From Mumia sp. Pv4-285 (GTDB taxonomy: Bacteria; Actinomycetota; Actinomycetes; Propionibacteriales; Nocardioidaceae), in NCBI RefSeq assembly GCF_041320275.1, contig NZ_CP162023.1, positions 2,418,001 to 2,482,000 of the forward strand: DNA of 64,000 nt, read 5' to 3'. Shown here one piece after another: positions 1 through 8,233 of the stretch. Position numbers and translations under genes: made by a program. Each line of letters opens with the position of its first letter. The first letter of the stretch is position 1. The notes below the pieces were generated by a model. It saw only the letters and a program-made list of their open reading frames with translations. It did not search any database and was not told the DNA's origin.

Positions 1-1
1 G

Positions 2-613
2 ACGCTCAACGCCTCGCGCAGCGACCGGTCGTGGCTGGACCTCACCTACCAGCTCCTCGGCATCGGGTTCGCGCTGATGCCGGTGGTTCTCGTGCTCTAC
101 CTCCTTGTCCGCTCGGGCGACGCACCGCGCCGCGTGATGGGCATCGGGCGTGGGTCTCCTGCCGGGGACGCCGGCTGGGGCATCGGCCTCGCGGCCCTCA
201 TCGGGCTCCCCGGACTGGCGTTCTACTTCATCGGGCGCGCGGTCGGCATCACGGCGACGATCGTGCCGAGCGCGCTCGACGACCACTGGTGGCGTGTCCC
301 CGTCCTGATCTCGTCGGCGCTGATGAACTCGGTCCTCGAGGAGGTCATCGTCGTCGGCTACCTCATGTGGCGGCTGACGCAGCTCGGGTGGGGCCGGTGG
401 CAGGTTCTGGCGACGAGCGCGGCGCTGCGCGGGTCGTACCACCTCTACCAGGGGGTCGGCCCGGCGATCGGCAACGCGGTGATGGGTATCGTGTTCGGGT
501 ACTTCTATCAGCGGACAGGGCGCATCGTCCCGCTGGTGATCGCCCACGCGATCCTCGACATCGTCGCGTTCGTCGGGTACGCCCTCCTGAAGGACGCCCT
601 CAACCTTCCTTGA
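2..613 (+). CDS. CPBP family intramembrane metalloprotease (5' end missing)
   Basis: The reading frame is open from base 2, so the true start lies upstream of the window. About 203 residues are visible, very hydrophobic, with several membrane segments. The CPBP/Abi (CAAX-protease-like) signature is recognisable: a paired glutamate in SVLEEVIVVGYLMWRL, a histidine in LRGSYHLYQG, and a second histidine in IAHAILD near the C-terminus. These Glu and His residues are the expected metal and catalytic positions of the family. Substrate is unknown; relatives process prenylated or bacteriocin-like peptides or have no known role. It ends 25 bp before hrpA on the same strand. Confidence 0.85.
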   Translation, partial: TLNASRSDRSWLDLTYQLLGIGFALMPVVLVLYLLVRSGDAPRRVMGIGRGSPAGDAGWGIGLAALIGLPGLAFYFIGRAVGITATIVPSALDDHWWRVPVLISSALMNSVLEEVIVVGYLMWRLTQLGWGRWQVLATSAALRGSYHLYQGVGPAIGNAVMGIVFGYFYQRTGRIVPLVIAHAILDIVAFVGYALLKDALNLP

Positions 614-638
614 CACACACAGCCCTAGGGATTCTCGG

Positions 639-3600
639 ATGACGGTCGGTGAGCTGCGTACGCGCTTGCGCGAGGTGACGCTGCGCGACGAGCGCCGCCT
701 GCGCCGCAGCCTCGACCGCGCGGCGTCGCAGCGCGACGCAGATCGCCGCAGCCACCAGCTGGCCGACGTCGAGAAGCAGGTCGCGGCCGCCGAGCGCCGG
801 GTCGCGTCCCGTACGGCGGCGGTGCCGGCGCTCGAGTACCCGCCGGAGCTGCCCGTCTCGGACCGACGCGACGACATCGCTGCAGCGCTCGACGAGCACC
901 AGGTGATCGTGGTCGCCGGCGAGACCGGCTCCGGCAAGACGACGCAGCTGCCGAAGATCGCGCTCGGCCTCGGTCGCGGCGTCCGCGGCACGATCGCCCA
1001 CACGCAGCCGCGTCGCATCGCCGCCCGCAGCGTCGCCGCCCGCGTGGCCGAGGAGACCAAGACGACGCTCGGCGAGACGGTCGGCTACGCCGTGCGCTTC
1101 GACGACCGCTCTGGTCCGGACACGCTCGTCCGCGTGATGACCGACGGCGTGCTGCTCGCCGAGATCCACGACGACCCGCTGCTGCTGCGCTACGACACCG
1201 TGATCGTCGACGAGGCCCACGAGCGCTCCCTGACGATCGACTTCCTGCTCGGCTACCTCCGCCGGCTCCTCCCCCGTCGTCCCGACCTGAAGGTCGTCAT
1301 CACGTCGGCGACCATCGACCCGCAGCGCTTCGCCGCCCATTTCGCCGACGCGGCCGGCAACCCCGCCCCGATCATCGAGGTCAGCGGGCGGACGTACCCG
1401 GTGGAGATCCGCTACCGCCCCCTCGCGGAGCGCGAGGACGGCGACGTCCTCGCCGCGATCGGCGACGCCGTGGACGAGCTGGGCCGCGAGTCGGACGGGG
1501 ACGTCCTGGTCTTCCTCTCCGGCGAGCGCGAGATCCGCGACACCGCCGACATGCTGCGCGACCGCAAGATGCGCCGGACCGAGATCCTCCCCCTGTACGG
1601 CCGGCTGTCCGCGGCTGAGCAGCACAAGGTCTTCGAGGCGCACACCGGTCGCCGGATCGTCCTCGCCACCAACGTCGCCGAGACGTCGTTGACCGTGCCG
1701 GGCATCCGTTACGTCGTGGACCCCGGCACGGCACGCATCTCGCGCTACAGCCAGCGGCTGAAGGTGCAGCGCCTCCCCATCGAGCCGATCTCGCAGGCGA
1801 GTGCGAACCAGCGTGCCGGGCGGTCGGGTCGTACGTCGGACGGCATCTGCATCCGCCTCTACGCCGAGGACGACTACGAGGGCCGCCCGGAGTTCACCGA
1901 CCCGGAGATCCTGCGGACGAACCTCGCGTCGGTCATGCTCCAGATGGCGTCTCTGGACCTGGGCCCGGTCGAAGACTTCCCGTTCCTCGACCCACCGGAC
2001 CAGCGGGCCGTCCGTGACGGGGTCGGTCTTCTCGAGGAGCTCGGCGCGCTCACCGCCGGCGCGAAGGGGATGCGGAGCTCGCTCACCGAGGTCGGGCGGC
2101 AGGTGGCGGCCTTCCCCCTCGACCCGCGCCTCGCCCGGATGCTCGTCGCCGCGTCCACCTACGGCGTCCTGCGCGAGATGCTGGTGATCGTCTCGGCGTT
2201 GTCGATCCAGGACCCCCGCGAGCGCCCGCTCGAGGCGCAGCAGCAGGCCGACGCGAAGCACGCCCGCTTCACGGACCCGACCTCGGACTTCCTCGCGTAT
2301 CTCAACCTGTGGAACTACCTCCGCGAGCAGCGCCGTGAGCTGTCCGGCAACGCTTTTCGCAGGACGGTCCGCGAGGACTACCTGCACTTCTTGCGGATCC
2401 GCGAGTGGCAGGACGTCCACGCGATGCTGCGCGACCAGTGCAAGGGCATGAAGCTGGACCTCAACAGCACGCCCGCCGATCCCGACCGTATCCACTCGGC
2501 CGCCCTGACCGGGCTCCTGTCCCACATCGGACTGCGCGAGGGCGAGACGCGTGACTACCTCGGTGCGCGCGGCGCCCGGTTCGCGATCTTTCCAGGCTCG
2601 GGCCTCGCCAAGAAACCGCCGCAGTGGGTCGTCGCCGCCGAGCTGGTAGAGACCTCGCGTCTGTGGGCGCGCACCGCGGCGAAGGTCGAGCCGGCGTGGA
2701 TCGAGCAGGAGGCGGCCCACCTGCTCAAGCGCTCCTACTCTGAGCCGCACTGGTCACGTCGCCGTGGCGCGGTGATGGCGCACGAGCGCGTCACGCTGTA
2801 CGGCGTACCCGTCGTCGCCGACCGCCTCGTCTCCTACGGCAAGGTCGACGTCGAGGTGGCGCGTGAGCTCTTCATCCGCCATGCGCTCGTGCAGGGCGAG
2901 TGGAGCACCCACCACCCGTTCTGGCGACGCAACGCCGAGGTCATCGCCGAGATCGAAGGGCTCGAGGACAAGGTCAGGCGCCGCGACATCCGCGTGGACG
3001 ACGAGGTGCTCTTCGCGTTCTACGACGAGCGCGTCGGACCCGACGTGGTCTCCGTGCGCCACTTCGACTCCTGGTGGAAGAAGGCGCGCCACCGCAAGCC
3101 CGACCTGCTCGACCTCACGCCGGAGGATCTGGTCCGCGACGATGCAGGCGACGTCGCTCTGGAGGCCTACCCGACGACCTGGGAGTCCGCCGGTCTCGAC
3201 CTCCCGCTCTCGTACGCGTTCGAGCCCGACAGCGACGTCGACGGCGTCACGGTCGACGTGCCTCTGGAACGGCTCGCGGACCTCGACGAGACTGCCTTCC
3301 TGTGGGGTGTCCCGGGCTACCGGCAGGAGCTGGTGACCGCGCTTCTGCGCGGCCTGCCCAAGCAGGTACGGCGCCAGTTCGTACCCGCACCCGACGTCGC
3401 GCGTCGTCTGATGGCCCTGCCCTTGAACACCGCCAAACCGGTCACCGAGGCCATGTCTGATGGTCTTCGGACACTGACCGGTGACGTCGTGAAGCCCGAG
3501 ACCTTCGACCTCAGCACCGTGCCCAAGCATCTGCGCGTGACGTTCCGCGTGCTCGACGGCGACACCGAGGTGTCCCGCGGCAAGGACCTCGACCGTCTCC

Positions 3601-4505
3601 GCGCCGAGCTGCGCCCCCGCCTCCGGCAGACGATCGCGGCCGCGTCGAGCAGCATCGAGCGCGACGGGATCATGACCTGGGACCTCGGCACGATCCCGAC
3701 GCAGGTCACGTCGATGAGCCGCGGCCACGAGGTCACGGCGTACCCGGCGCTCGTCGACCGTGTCACCCACGTCGATCTCCGCGTCTTCGCTTCTCCCCTG
3801 CACGCCGAGATCGCCTCGCGCGAGGGCGTACGCCGCCTGCTGGCGCTCAACGTCGCCTCACCCGCCGCACAGGTGTCGCGCGACCTCGGCACCCGCGCTC
3901 TGCTGGTCCTCGCCGGTGCGCCGTACGCGAGCACCTCGCTGCTCATGCTGGACAGCGTCCTCGCCGGCATCGACGCGGTGACCGGCCGCGCCGTCGTCCG
4001 CGACGAGGACACGTTCGTGCAGTTGCGCGAGAAGGTCCGCGCCGAGCTGTACGCGCAGACACTCGCCGTCGCCCGCGAGGTCGAGCGCGTGATCGCCGAC
4101 GTCGGCAGCCTCCGCGGCGACCTCGACCGCTATCGCGGGAGCAAGCCGGAGATCGTGCGCGACATCGAGGTGCAGATGTCGTGGCTCGTCTACGACGGAT
4201 TCGTCTCCGAGACGGGCCTCGACCAGCTGAAGCACCTCCCCCGGTACGTCCGCGCTGCCGCGCACCGTCTCCAGCACGGCGACGACCGGGCGGAGGCGGA
4301 GCAGCGCCACACCGTCCAGGACCTGGAAGCCAGGTTCTACGAGGCGGTCGAGGCCCTCCCCGACATCGAGCGTCGCTCGGACGCCGTCGACGCGGCGCGC
4401 TGGGCGCTCGAGGAGCTCCGCGTCGGCACCTTCGCGCAACGGCTGCGTACGGCCGTGCCCGTCTCACCCAAGCGCGTGACGAAGCTGATCGACGCGATCA
4501 GCTGA
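639..4505 (+). CDS. hrpA: ATP-dependent RNA helicase HrpA (DEAH box)
   Basis: At 1288 residues it matches full-length HrpA. An N-terminal basic coiled-coil-like stretch precedes the RecA-like helicase core: Walker A GETGSGKT at residues 94-101, DEAH at 191-194 and SAT at 223-225. A second RecA domain follows (TNVAETSLTVPGI, QRAGRSGR), then the HA2/OB fold and the long HrpA-specific C-terminal DUF3418-type region. HrpA is a cytoplasmic 3'-5' RNA helicase; in E. coli it acts in mRNA processing and resolves stalled or collided ribosomes. The ATG at 639 begins the conserved N-terminus. It faces a lipoprotein gene, and a hairpin spans both stop codons. Confidence 0.96.
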   Translation: MTVGELRTRLREVTLRDERRLRRSLDRAASQRDADRRSHQLADVEKQVAAAERRVASRTAAVPALEYPPELPVSDRRDDIAAALDEHQVIVVAGETGSGKTTQLPKIALGLGRGVRGTIAHTQPRRIAARSVAARVAEETKTTLGETVGYAVRFDDRSGPDTLVRVMTDGVLLAEIHDDPLLLRYDTVIVDEAHERSLTIDFLLGYLRRLLPRRPDLKVVITSATIDPQRFAAHFADAAGNPAPIIEVSGRTYPVEIRYRPLAEREDGDVLAAIGDAVDELGRESDGDVLVFLSGEREIRDTADMLRDRKMRRTEILPLYGRLSAAEQHKVFEAHTGRRIVLATNVAETSLTVPGIRYVVDPGTARISRYSQRLKVQRLPIEPISQASANQRAGRSGRTSDGICIRLYAEDDYEGRPEFTDPEILRTNLASVMLQMASLDLGPVEDFPFLDPPDQRAVRDGVGLLEELGALTAGAKGMRSSLTEVGRQVAAFPLDPRLARMLVAASTYGVLREMLVIVSALSIQDPRERPLEAQQQADAKHARFTDPTSDFLAYLNLWNYLREQRRELSGNAFRRTVREDYLHFLRIREWQDVHAMLRDQCKGMKLDLNSTPADPDRIHSAALTGLLSHIGLREGETRDYLGARGARFAIFPGSGLAKKPPQWVVAAELVETSRLWARTAAKVEPAWIEQEAAHLLKRSYSEPHWSRRRGAVMAHERVTLYGVPVVADRLVSYGKVDVEVARELFIRHALVQGEWSTHHPFWRRNAEVIAEIEGLEDKVRRRDIRVDDEVLFAFYDERVGPDVVSVRHFDSWWKKARHRKPDLLDLTPEDLVRDDAGDVALEAYPTTWESAGLDLPLSYAFEPDSDVDGVTVDVPLERLADLDETAFLWGVPGYRQELVTALLRGLPKQVRRQFVPAPDVARRLMALPLNTAKPVTEAMSDGLRTLTGDVVKPETFDLSTVPKHLRVTFRVLDGDTEVSRGKDLDRLRAELRPRLRQTIAAASSSIERDGIMTWDLGTIPTQVTSMSRGHEVTAYPALVDRVTHVDLRVFASPLHAEIASREGVRRLLALNVASPAAQVSRDLGTRALLVLAGAPYASTSLLMLDSVLAGIDAVTGRAVVRDEDTFVQLREKVRAELYAQTLAVAREVERVIADVGSLRGDLDRYRGSKPEIVRDIEVQMSWLVYDGFVSETGLDQLKHLPRYVRAAAHRLQHGDDRAEAEQRHTVQDLEARFYEAVEALPDIERRSDAVDAARWALEELRVGTFAQRLRTAVPVSPKRVTKLIDAIS

Positions 4506-4527
4506 CGCCCGCCCGTCTCGCGTCAGC
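4501..4527. terminator. short bidirectional hairpin between convergent genes
   Basis: GCTGACGC (4501-4508) and GCGTCAGC (4520-4527) form a perfect 8-bp stem with an 11-nt loop. The hairpin contains the stop codons of both hrpA and the facing lipoprotein gene. There is no T-tract, as is common for actinobacterial terminators, so termination is inferred from position. Confidence 0.5.
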
Positions 4528-4999
4528 CGATCTCGATCGAGCCGGTCGAGTAGGTGGAGGCGACCGGCTCGGCGGTTCCCAGGGGTCGGACGAGCGGCAC
4601 GGACGTCGTGGCAGGCACGATCGAACCCGGCTCGCACGTCTCGTCCTGACCGATCACGAGCGTCACACGCACCTGGTCGTCCTCGCGCTGGGTCGCGAAG
4701 CCGGCGAGGGCTTCGCACTCGGCGTCGCTCGCCTCGTACGCGACGTCCACGGCGCGCGCGTCGGGCCGACCCGTGACCGCGGTGACCTTCGCCGTACGGA
4801 ACGCCTCCCAGGACGTGTCGATCATCGTCAGGCCCGACAGCTCACCGAGGCTGCTCAAGGACGGCGCCGCCGGTGCGTCCGACCCGGACGCAGGCGCGTC
4901 TCCGTCGTCCGAGCAGGCGGTCAGTGCGAGCAGCACGACCGCCGCACCGCCCACGGCCTGGGCAGCACGGAGAGGAGAACGTCCCGAGAAGATGCTCAT
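4523..4999 (-). CDS. small secreted lipoprotein, function unknown
   Basis: A 158-residue protein with a type II signal peptide: positive N-terminus, hydrophobic core and lipobox LTAC with the lipidated cysteine at residue 29. An Asp/Gly/Ser/Ala/Pro-rich linker follows, then a compact domain containing two further cysteines (AECEAL, ETCEPG) that could form a disulphide. The frame is open further upstream, but this ATG is preceded by a good ribosome site (GGTGGAGGTG) and gives the signal peptide, so it was chosen. I do not recognise the mature domain. The product should be anchored to the outer face of the membrane. Confidence 0.8.
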   Translation of the reverse strand: MSIFSGRSPLRAAQAVGGAAVVLLALTACSDDGDAPASGSDAPAAPSLSSLGELSGLTMIDTSWEAFRTAKVTAVTGRPDARAVDVAYEASDAECEALAGFATQREDDQVRVTLVIGQDETCEPGSIVPATTSVPLVRPLGTAEPVASTYSTGSIEIG

Positions 5000-5056
5000 C
5001 ACCTCCACCGTACCCGCGGGATCCGCAAGGCTCACGTGACACCGCTGCGCGGAACG

Positions 5057-5062
5057 CATACT
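5057..5062 (+). promoter_or_regulatory. possible -10 box of a leaderless transcript
   Basis: CATACT lies 7 nt before the ATG of the DUF427 gene, and no ribosome site is visible between them. It is a weaker match than the other leaderless-type promoters in this window. No -35 is claimed. Confidence 0.35.
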
Positions 5063-5069
5063 GGAACCC

Positions 5070-5900
5070 ATGGCCACCTGGATACGCGAGGCCGAGGCAG
5101 CCACCATGGCGGACCTGCGGGTCCATCCCGTCCCGCAGCGGGTCCGGGCGGCGCACAGCGGTGCGACGGTGGTCGACACCACGTCGGCGATCCTCGTCTG
5201 GGAGCCGCGTCGCGTCGTCCCCTCGTACGCCGCACCGGTCCACGACGTCGCAGCGGACCTGGTGCGGTCGACCGCCGAGCCCGCGCAGGAGCACGAGGTC
5301 CGTATCGACGCCGGCCACCCGCTCGTCCTCGACCCGCGGACGGGCTTCGGTGCCCACAGCACGCCGGGTGTCGCCCTCGACGTCCGAACCTCTGCCGGGG
5401 ACCTCCGGGGTGCTGCCTTCGCCGCCGAGGACCCCGCGCTGCAGGACTACGTCGTGCTCGACTGGGCGGCGTTCGACGCGTGGTTCGAGGAGGACGAGGA
5501 GATGGTCGGGCACCCGCGCGACCCGTTCAAGCGGATCGACTGCCTGCGCAGCTCCCGGCACCTCGTGATCGAGATCGACGGGCACGTGCTGGCCGACAGC
5601 AGGCGGCCGGTGATGCTGCTGGAGACGTGGCTGCCCGTCAGGTACTACCTGCCGTGGGCGGACGTCCGGCGGGACCTGCTGACGCCGACCGACAGCCGGT
5701 CGGTCTGCGCCTATAAAGGCTCGGCTGCCTACTGGTCGGCGAGAGTCGGCGGTGAGACGCACGCGGACCTCGCGTGGTCGTACGCCGAGCCCCGCCACGA
5801 CGCCCTGCCGGTGCGCGACCTGGTCGCGTTCTTCGACGAGCGCGTCGACCGCGTCGTCGACGGCGTGCGGGTCGAGCGGCCCGTCACGCCCTGGTCCTGA
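5070..5900 (+). CDS. DUF427 domain-containing protein (two DUF427 repeats)
   Basis: A 276-residue soluble protein containing two copies of the DUF427 fold: an N-terminal copy around residues 25-125 (VWEPRRVVPSYAAP) and a C-terminal copy around 160-260. The C-terminal copy keeps the family hallmark VCAYKGSAAYWS, a cysteine followed by KG-A-W. Family members are conserved in actinobacteria and fungi and have no established enzymatic activity. No export signal is visible, so it is presumably cytoplasmic. The ATG lacks a ribosome site and sits close behind a -10-like hexamer, so the mRNA may be leaderless. Confidence 0.85.
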   Translation: MATWIREAEAATMADLRVHPVPQRVRAAHSGATVVDTTSAILVWEPRRVVPSYAAPVHDVAADLVRSTAEPAQEHEVRIDAGHPLVLDPRTGFGAHSTPGVALDVRTSAGDLRGAAFAAEDPALQDYVVLDWAAFDAWFEEDEEMVGHPRDPFKRIDCLRSSRHLVIEIDGHVLADSRRPVMLLETWLPVRYYLPWADVRRDLLTPTDSRSVCAYKGSAAYWSARVGGETHADLAWSYAEPRHDALPVRDLVAFFDERVDRVVDGVRVERPVTPWS

Positions 5901-5923
5901 CCGGGCGCCGCGCAGGCACCCGG
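5901..5923. terminator. hairpin after the DUF427 gene
   Basis: CCGGGCGCC (5901-5909) pairs with GGCACCCGG (5915-5923) with one mismatch and a 5-nt loop, immediately after the DUF427 stop codon. It lies between two convergent genes. There is no T-tract. Confidence 0.4.
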
Positions 5924-5942
5924 CCAGCACCGAGGACGACGG

Positions 5943-6311
5943 TCAGCCGACGCCCAGCAGGTCGATGACGAAGATCAACGGCTCGCCCGACAGCGGGTGC
6001 CCGCCACCGGCCGGGCCGTACGCCTTGTGCGGGGCGATGCTGAGCTGGCGCCGGCCGCCGACCTTCATGCCGGGGATGCCCTCCTGCCAGCCCTGGATCA
6101 GGCCCTGCAGGGGGAAGCGGATCGACTCGCCGCGGTTCCAGGAGGCGTCGAACTCGGCGCCGTCGCGGAACTTCACGCCGACGTAGTGGACGGTCACGTA
6201 GTCGCCCGGCTTCGCCTCTTCGCCGGTGCCCACCACGATGTCGAGGATGTCGAGGTCCGCGGGCTCGTCGCCCTCGGGGAACTCGATGACTGGCTTCTCG
6301 AGATTGCTCAT
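5943..6311 (-). CDS. FKBP-type peptidyl-prolyl cis-trans isomerase
   Basis: A 122-residue single-domain FKBP without a signal peptide, so cytoplasmic. The FKBP core is clear: VTVHYVGVKFRDGAEFDASW, then the GLIQGWQEGIPGMKVGGRR segment and LSIAPHKAYGPAG, followed by FVIDLLGV. These carry the usual active-site aromatic and hydrophobic residues (Tyr of HYVG, Phe/Asp of EFDASW, Trp of QGW, Tyr of AYG). It should catalyse proline isomerisation in protein folding. It is encoded immediately downstream of a MarR-family regulator (4 nt apart, same strand) and may be co-transcribed with it. Confidence 0.95.
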   Translation of the reverse strand: MSNLEKPVIEFPEGDEPADLDILDIVVGTGEEAKPGDYVTVHYVGVKFRDGAEFDASWNRGESIRFPLQGLIQGWQEGIPGMKVGGRRQLSIAPHKAYGPAGGGHPLSGEPLIFVIDLLGVG

Positions 6312-6315
6312 GCTC

Positions 6316-6825
6316 CTACCATCCCAGATCCTTGCCTGTGCGCGTCTCGATGCTCGGGCGCTCCAGCCCGGCGTTGAGGCGTCCCAGCAGTGATGCGAGC
6401 GTGTCGAGGTCTTCCTCGTTCCAGTCCTCGACGGCCTGGGCGAGCTTGGCCCGCCGCATCGTACGGACCTCGGTCAGCCGCTCGCGCGCGGTCTCCGTCA
6501 GCGAGATCAAGCGTGCTCGACCGTCGGTCGGATCGGGATCGCGCTCCACCAGGCCGAGCCGCTCGAGCTGCGCCACTCCACGGCTGACGGTCGACTTGTG
6601 GACGCTGATGGTCTCGGCGAGGTCGGATCCGCGGATGCCGCCGCCGAGAGCAGGTCGCGCGTCGACGATCGCGATGAGCAGGAGGTACGAGGCGAAGTCG
6701 AGGTCGGGGTGGATGTGGGAGATCGTCCCGAGACCTCGAAGGCGAGAACGGCGCAGCAGCCGCGTGATCTCGTACTCGACGTCCTGGTCGACGTCGAGGG
6801 ACGGCTGCTTGGGAGTCGTCGTCAT
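6316..6825 (-). CDS. MarR family transcriptional regulator
   Basis: A 169-residue protein with the MarR winged-helix layout: an N-terminal dimerisation helix, the recognition segment LAETISVHKSTVSRGVAQLERLGLVER, and the wing DPTDGRARLISLTETARERL. It should bind DNA as a dimer and respond to a small ligand; the ligand is unknown. The ATG was chosen because GGAG lies about 10 nt upstream, although the frame stays open far beyond it. Neighbours are an FKBP gene 4 nt downstream and a terminator-like hairpin about 110 bp upstream, which separates it from the acyl-CoA dehydrogenase operon. Confidence 0.9.
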   Translation of the reverse strand: MTTTPKQPSLDVDQDVEYEITRLLRRSRLRGLGTISHIHPDLDFASYLLLIAIVDARPALGGGIRGSDLAETISVHKSTVSRGVAQLERLGLVERDPDPTDGRARLISLTETARERLTEVRTMRRAKLAQAVEDWNEEDLDTLASLLGRLNAGLERPSIETRTGKDLGW

Positions 6826-6933
6826 CAGGCCAGCTCCGGTTCGCTGCGGTCGGCGCCTCGTCGGAAGACGGGGCGTCGTACGTGTCATGCCAAGACTAGC
6901 CACGGGAGGCGCTGCGGCGCGCCCGCCGTGCAG

Positions 6934-6968
6934 CGAACAGCCCCGACGGGGGTGGCCGGGGCTGTTCG
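6934..6968. terminator. strong hairpin downstream of the acyl-CoA dehydrogenase operon
   Basis: CGAACAGCCCCG (6934-6945) and CGGGGCTGTTCG (6957-6968) form a perfect 12-bp stem with an 11-nt loop, 30 bp past the stop codon of the minus-strand acyl-CoA dehydrogenase. It fits a terminator without a T-tract. The rest of the 173-bp gap before the MarR gene shows nothing else I can name. Confidence 0.75.
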
Positions 6969-6998
6969 GTGCCACGCGAGCGTGGCGTCCGTGGGCCG

Positions 6999-8207
6999 TC
7001 AGCGCAGCTCCGCGGAAGTCAGGCCGAGCACCCGGCGCGCCACGATGAGCTGCTGGATCTGCTGGGTACCCTCGAAGATGTCGAGGATCTTGGAGTCTCG
7101 CGCCCACTTCTCGAGGAGCTCGTCCTCGCCGTACCCGAGGGTGCCGGCGAGCTCGACGCACCGCAGCGTGATCTGGTTGCCGACGCGGCCTGCCTTCGCC
7201 TTCGCCATCGACGCCTCGAGCGAGTTGGGCATGCGGTTGTCCGCCATCCACGCCGCCTCGAGGGTCAGCAGCTGCGCCGACTCCCAGTCGGCCTCCATCT
7301 GGAGGAACGCGGCCGCAGCCGCCGACTGCGAGAGGATCGGCCGGTCGTAGTCGATCTCGACGCCGGCGTCCTCGAGGATCTCGCGGGTCCGGTCGAGAGC
7401 CGCGCGCGCACACCCGACGGCCATGGCCGCGACGAGCGGACGCGTGTTGTCGAACGTCTGCATCACACCGGCGAAACCCTTGTCGGCGTGGACCTCCGGG
7501 TCGCCGAGGAGGTTCTCGGCGGGCACGCGGCAGCTGTCGAGCACGATCGTCGCCGTGTCCGACGCCTTGATGCCGAGCTTGTGCTCCAGGCGCTCCACAC
7601 GGATGCCCGGCAGCGACTTCGGGACGACGAACGACTTGATCGCAGCGCGTCCGAGCGTCTTGTCGAGCGTCGCCCACACCACGACCGCGTCGCTGCGGTC
7701 GCCCGACGTGACGAAGATCTTCTCGCCGTTGAGGACGTACTCGTCACCGTCCTTGACCGCGGTGGTCGTGATCGCCGCGGAGTCCGACCCGCAGTCGGGC
7801 TCGGTGATCGCCATCGAGGCCCACATGCCCTTGAATCGCTGCAGCTGCTCGTCGGTGGCGACCGACGCGATCGCGGAGTTGCCGAGCCCCTGGCGTGGCA
7901 TCGAGAGGGTGAGCCCCACGTCGCCCCAGCAGGTCTCGATCACCGACAGCACCGACGACATGTTGGAGCCGTTGCGCACGCCGTCACCGTCATCGGACGA
8001 GCGGCGTACGCCCGTGGCGCCGGCGCCCTGCCCGGCACCGGAGTCGCTCATGCCGTCGACGACGGCGGCGAGCATGTCGAGCTCCTTCGGGTACGCGTGC
8101 TCGGCGAGGTCGTACTTGCGGGAGTTGGCGCGCAGGAACTCGGTCGCGACGCGGTTCGCCTGGTCGACGAACGCCCTGAACTTCTTCGGCGTCTCGAGAT
8201 TGATCAT
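6999..8207 (-). CDS. acyl-CoA dehydrogenase
   Basis: A 402-residue flavoprotein of the acyl-CoA dehydrogenase (ACAD) superfamily, which introduces the alpha,beta double bond in acyl-CoA. Visible signatures are the FAD and substrate segment MAITEPDCGSDSAAI, the NGEKIFVTSGDRSD strand region, and the C-terminal DIFEGTQQIQQLIVARRVLG, in which the Glu of FEGT aligns with the catalytic base. The ATG is preceded by GAGGAGAGGA. It is the downstream gene of a two-gene operon, 26 bp after a second ACAD-like gene, and the two products may work as a pair. A hairpin terminator follows. Confidence 0.93.
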   Translation of the reverse strand: MINLETPKKFRAFVDQANRVATEFLRANSRKYDLAEHAYPKELDMLAAVVDGMSDSGAGQGAGATGVRRSSDDGDGVRNGSNMSSVLSVIETCWGDVGLTLSMPRQGLGNSAIASVATDEQLQRFKGMWASMAITEPDCGSDSAAITTTAVKDGDEYVLNGEKIFVTSGDRSDAVVVWATLDKTLGRAAIKSFVVPKSLPGIRVERLEHKLGIKASDTATIVLDSCRVPAENLLGDPEVHADKGFAGVMQTFDNTRPLVAAMAVGCARAALDRTREILEDAGVEIDYDRPILSQSAAAAAFLQMEADWESAQLLTLEAAWMADNRMPNSLEASMAKAKAGRVGNQITLRCVELAGTLGYGEDELLEKWARDSKILDIFEGTQQIQQLIVARRVLGLTSAELR

Positions 8208-8233
8208 CTGTGGTCCTCTCCTCTGGCGGCTCC

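Noticed and set aside
600-4467. Very long open frames on the minus strand opposite hrpA (for example 600-2750 and 2754-3803)
   Set aside because: High GC leaves antisense frames open. Their translations are Arg/Asp/Val-rich with no domains, while hrpA on the plus strand has every helicase motif.
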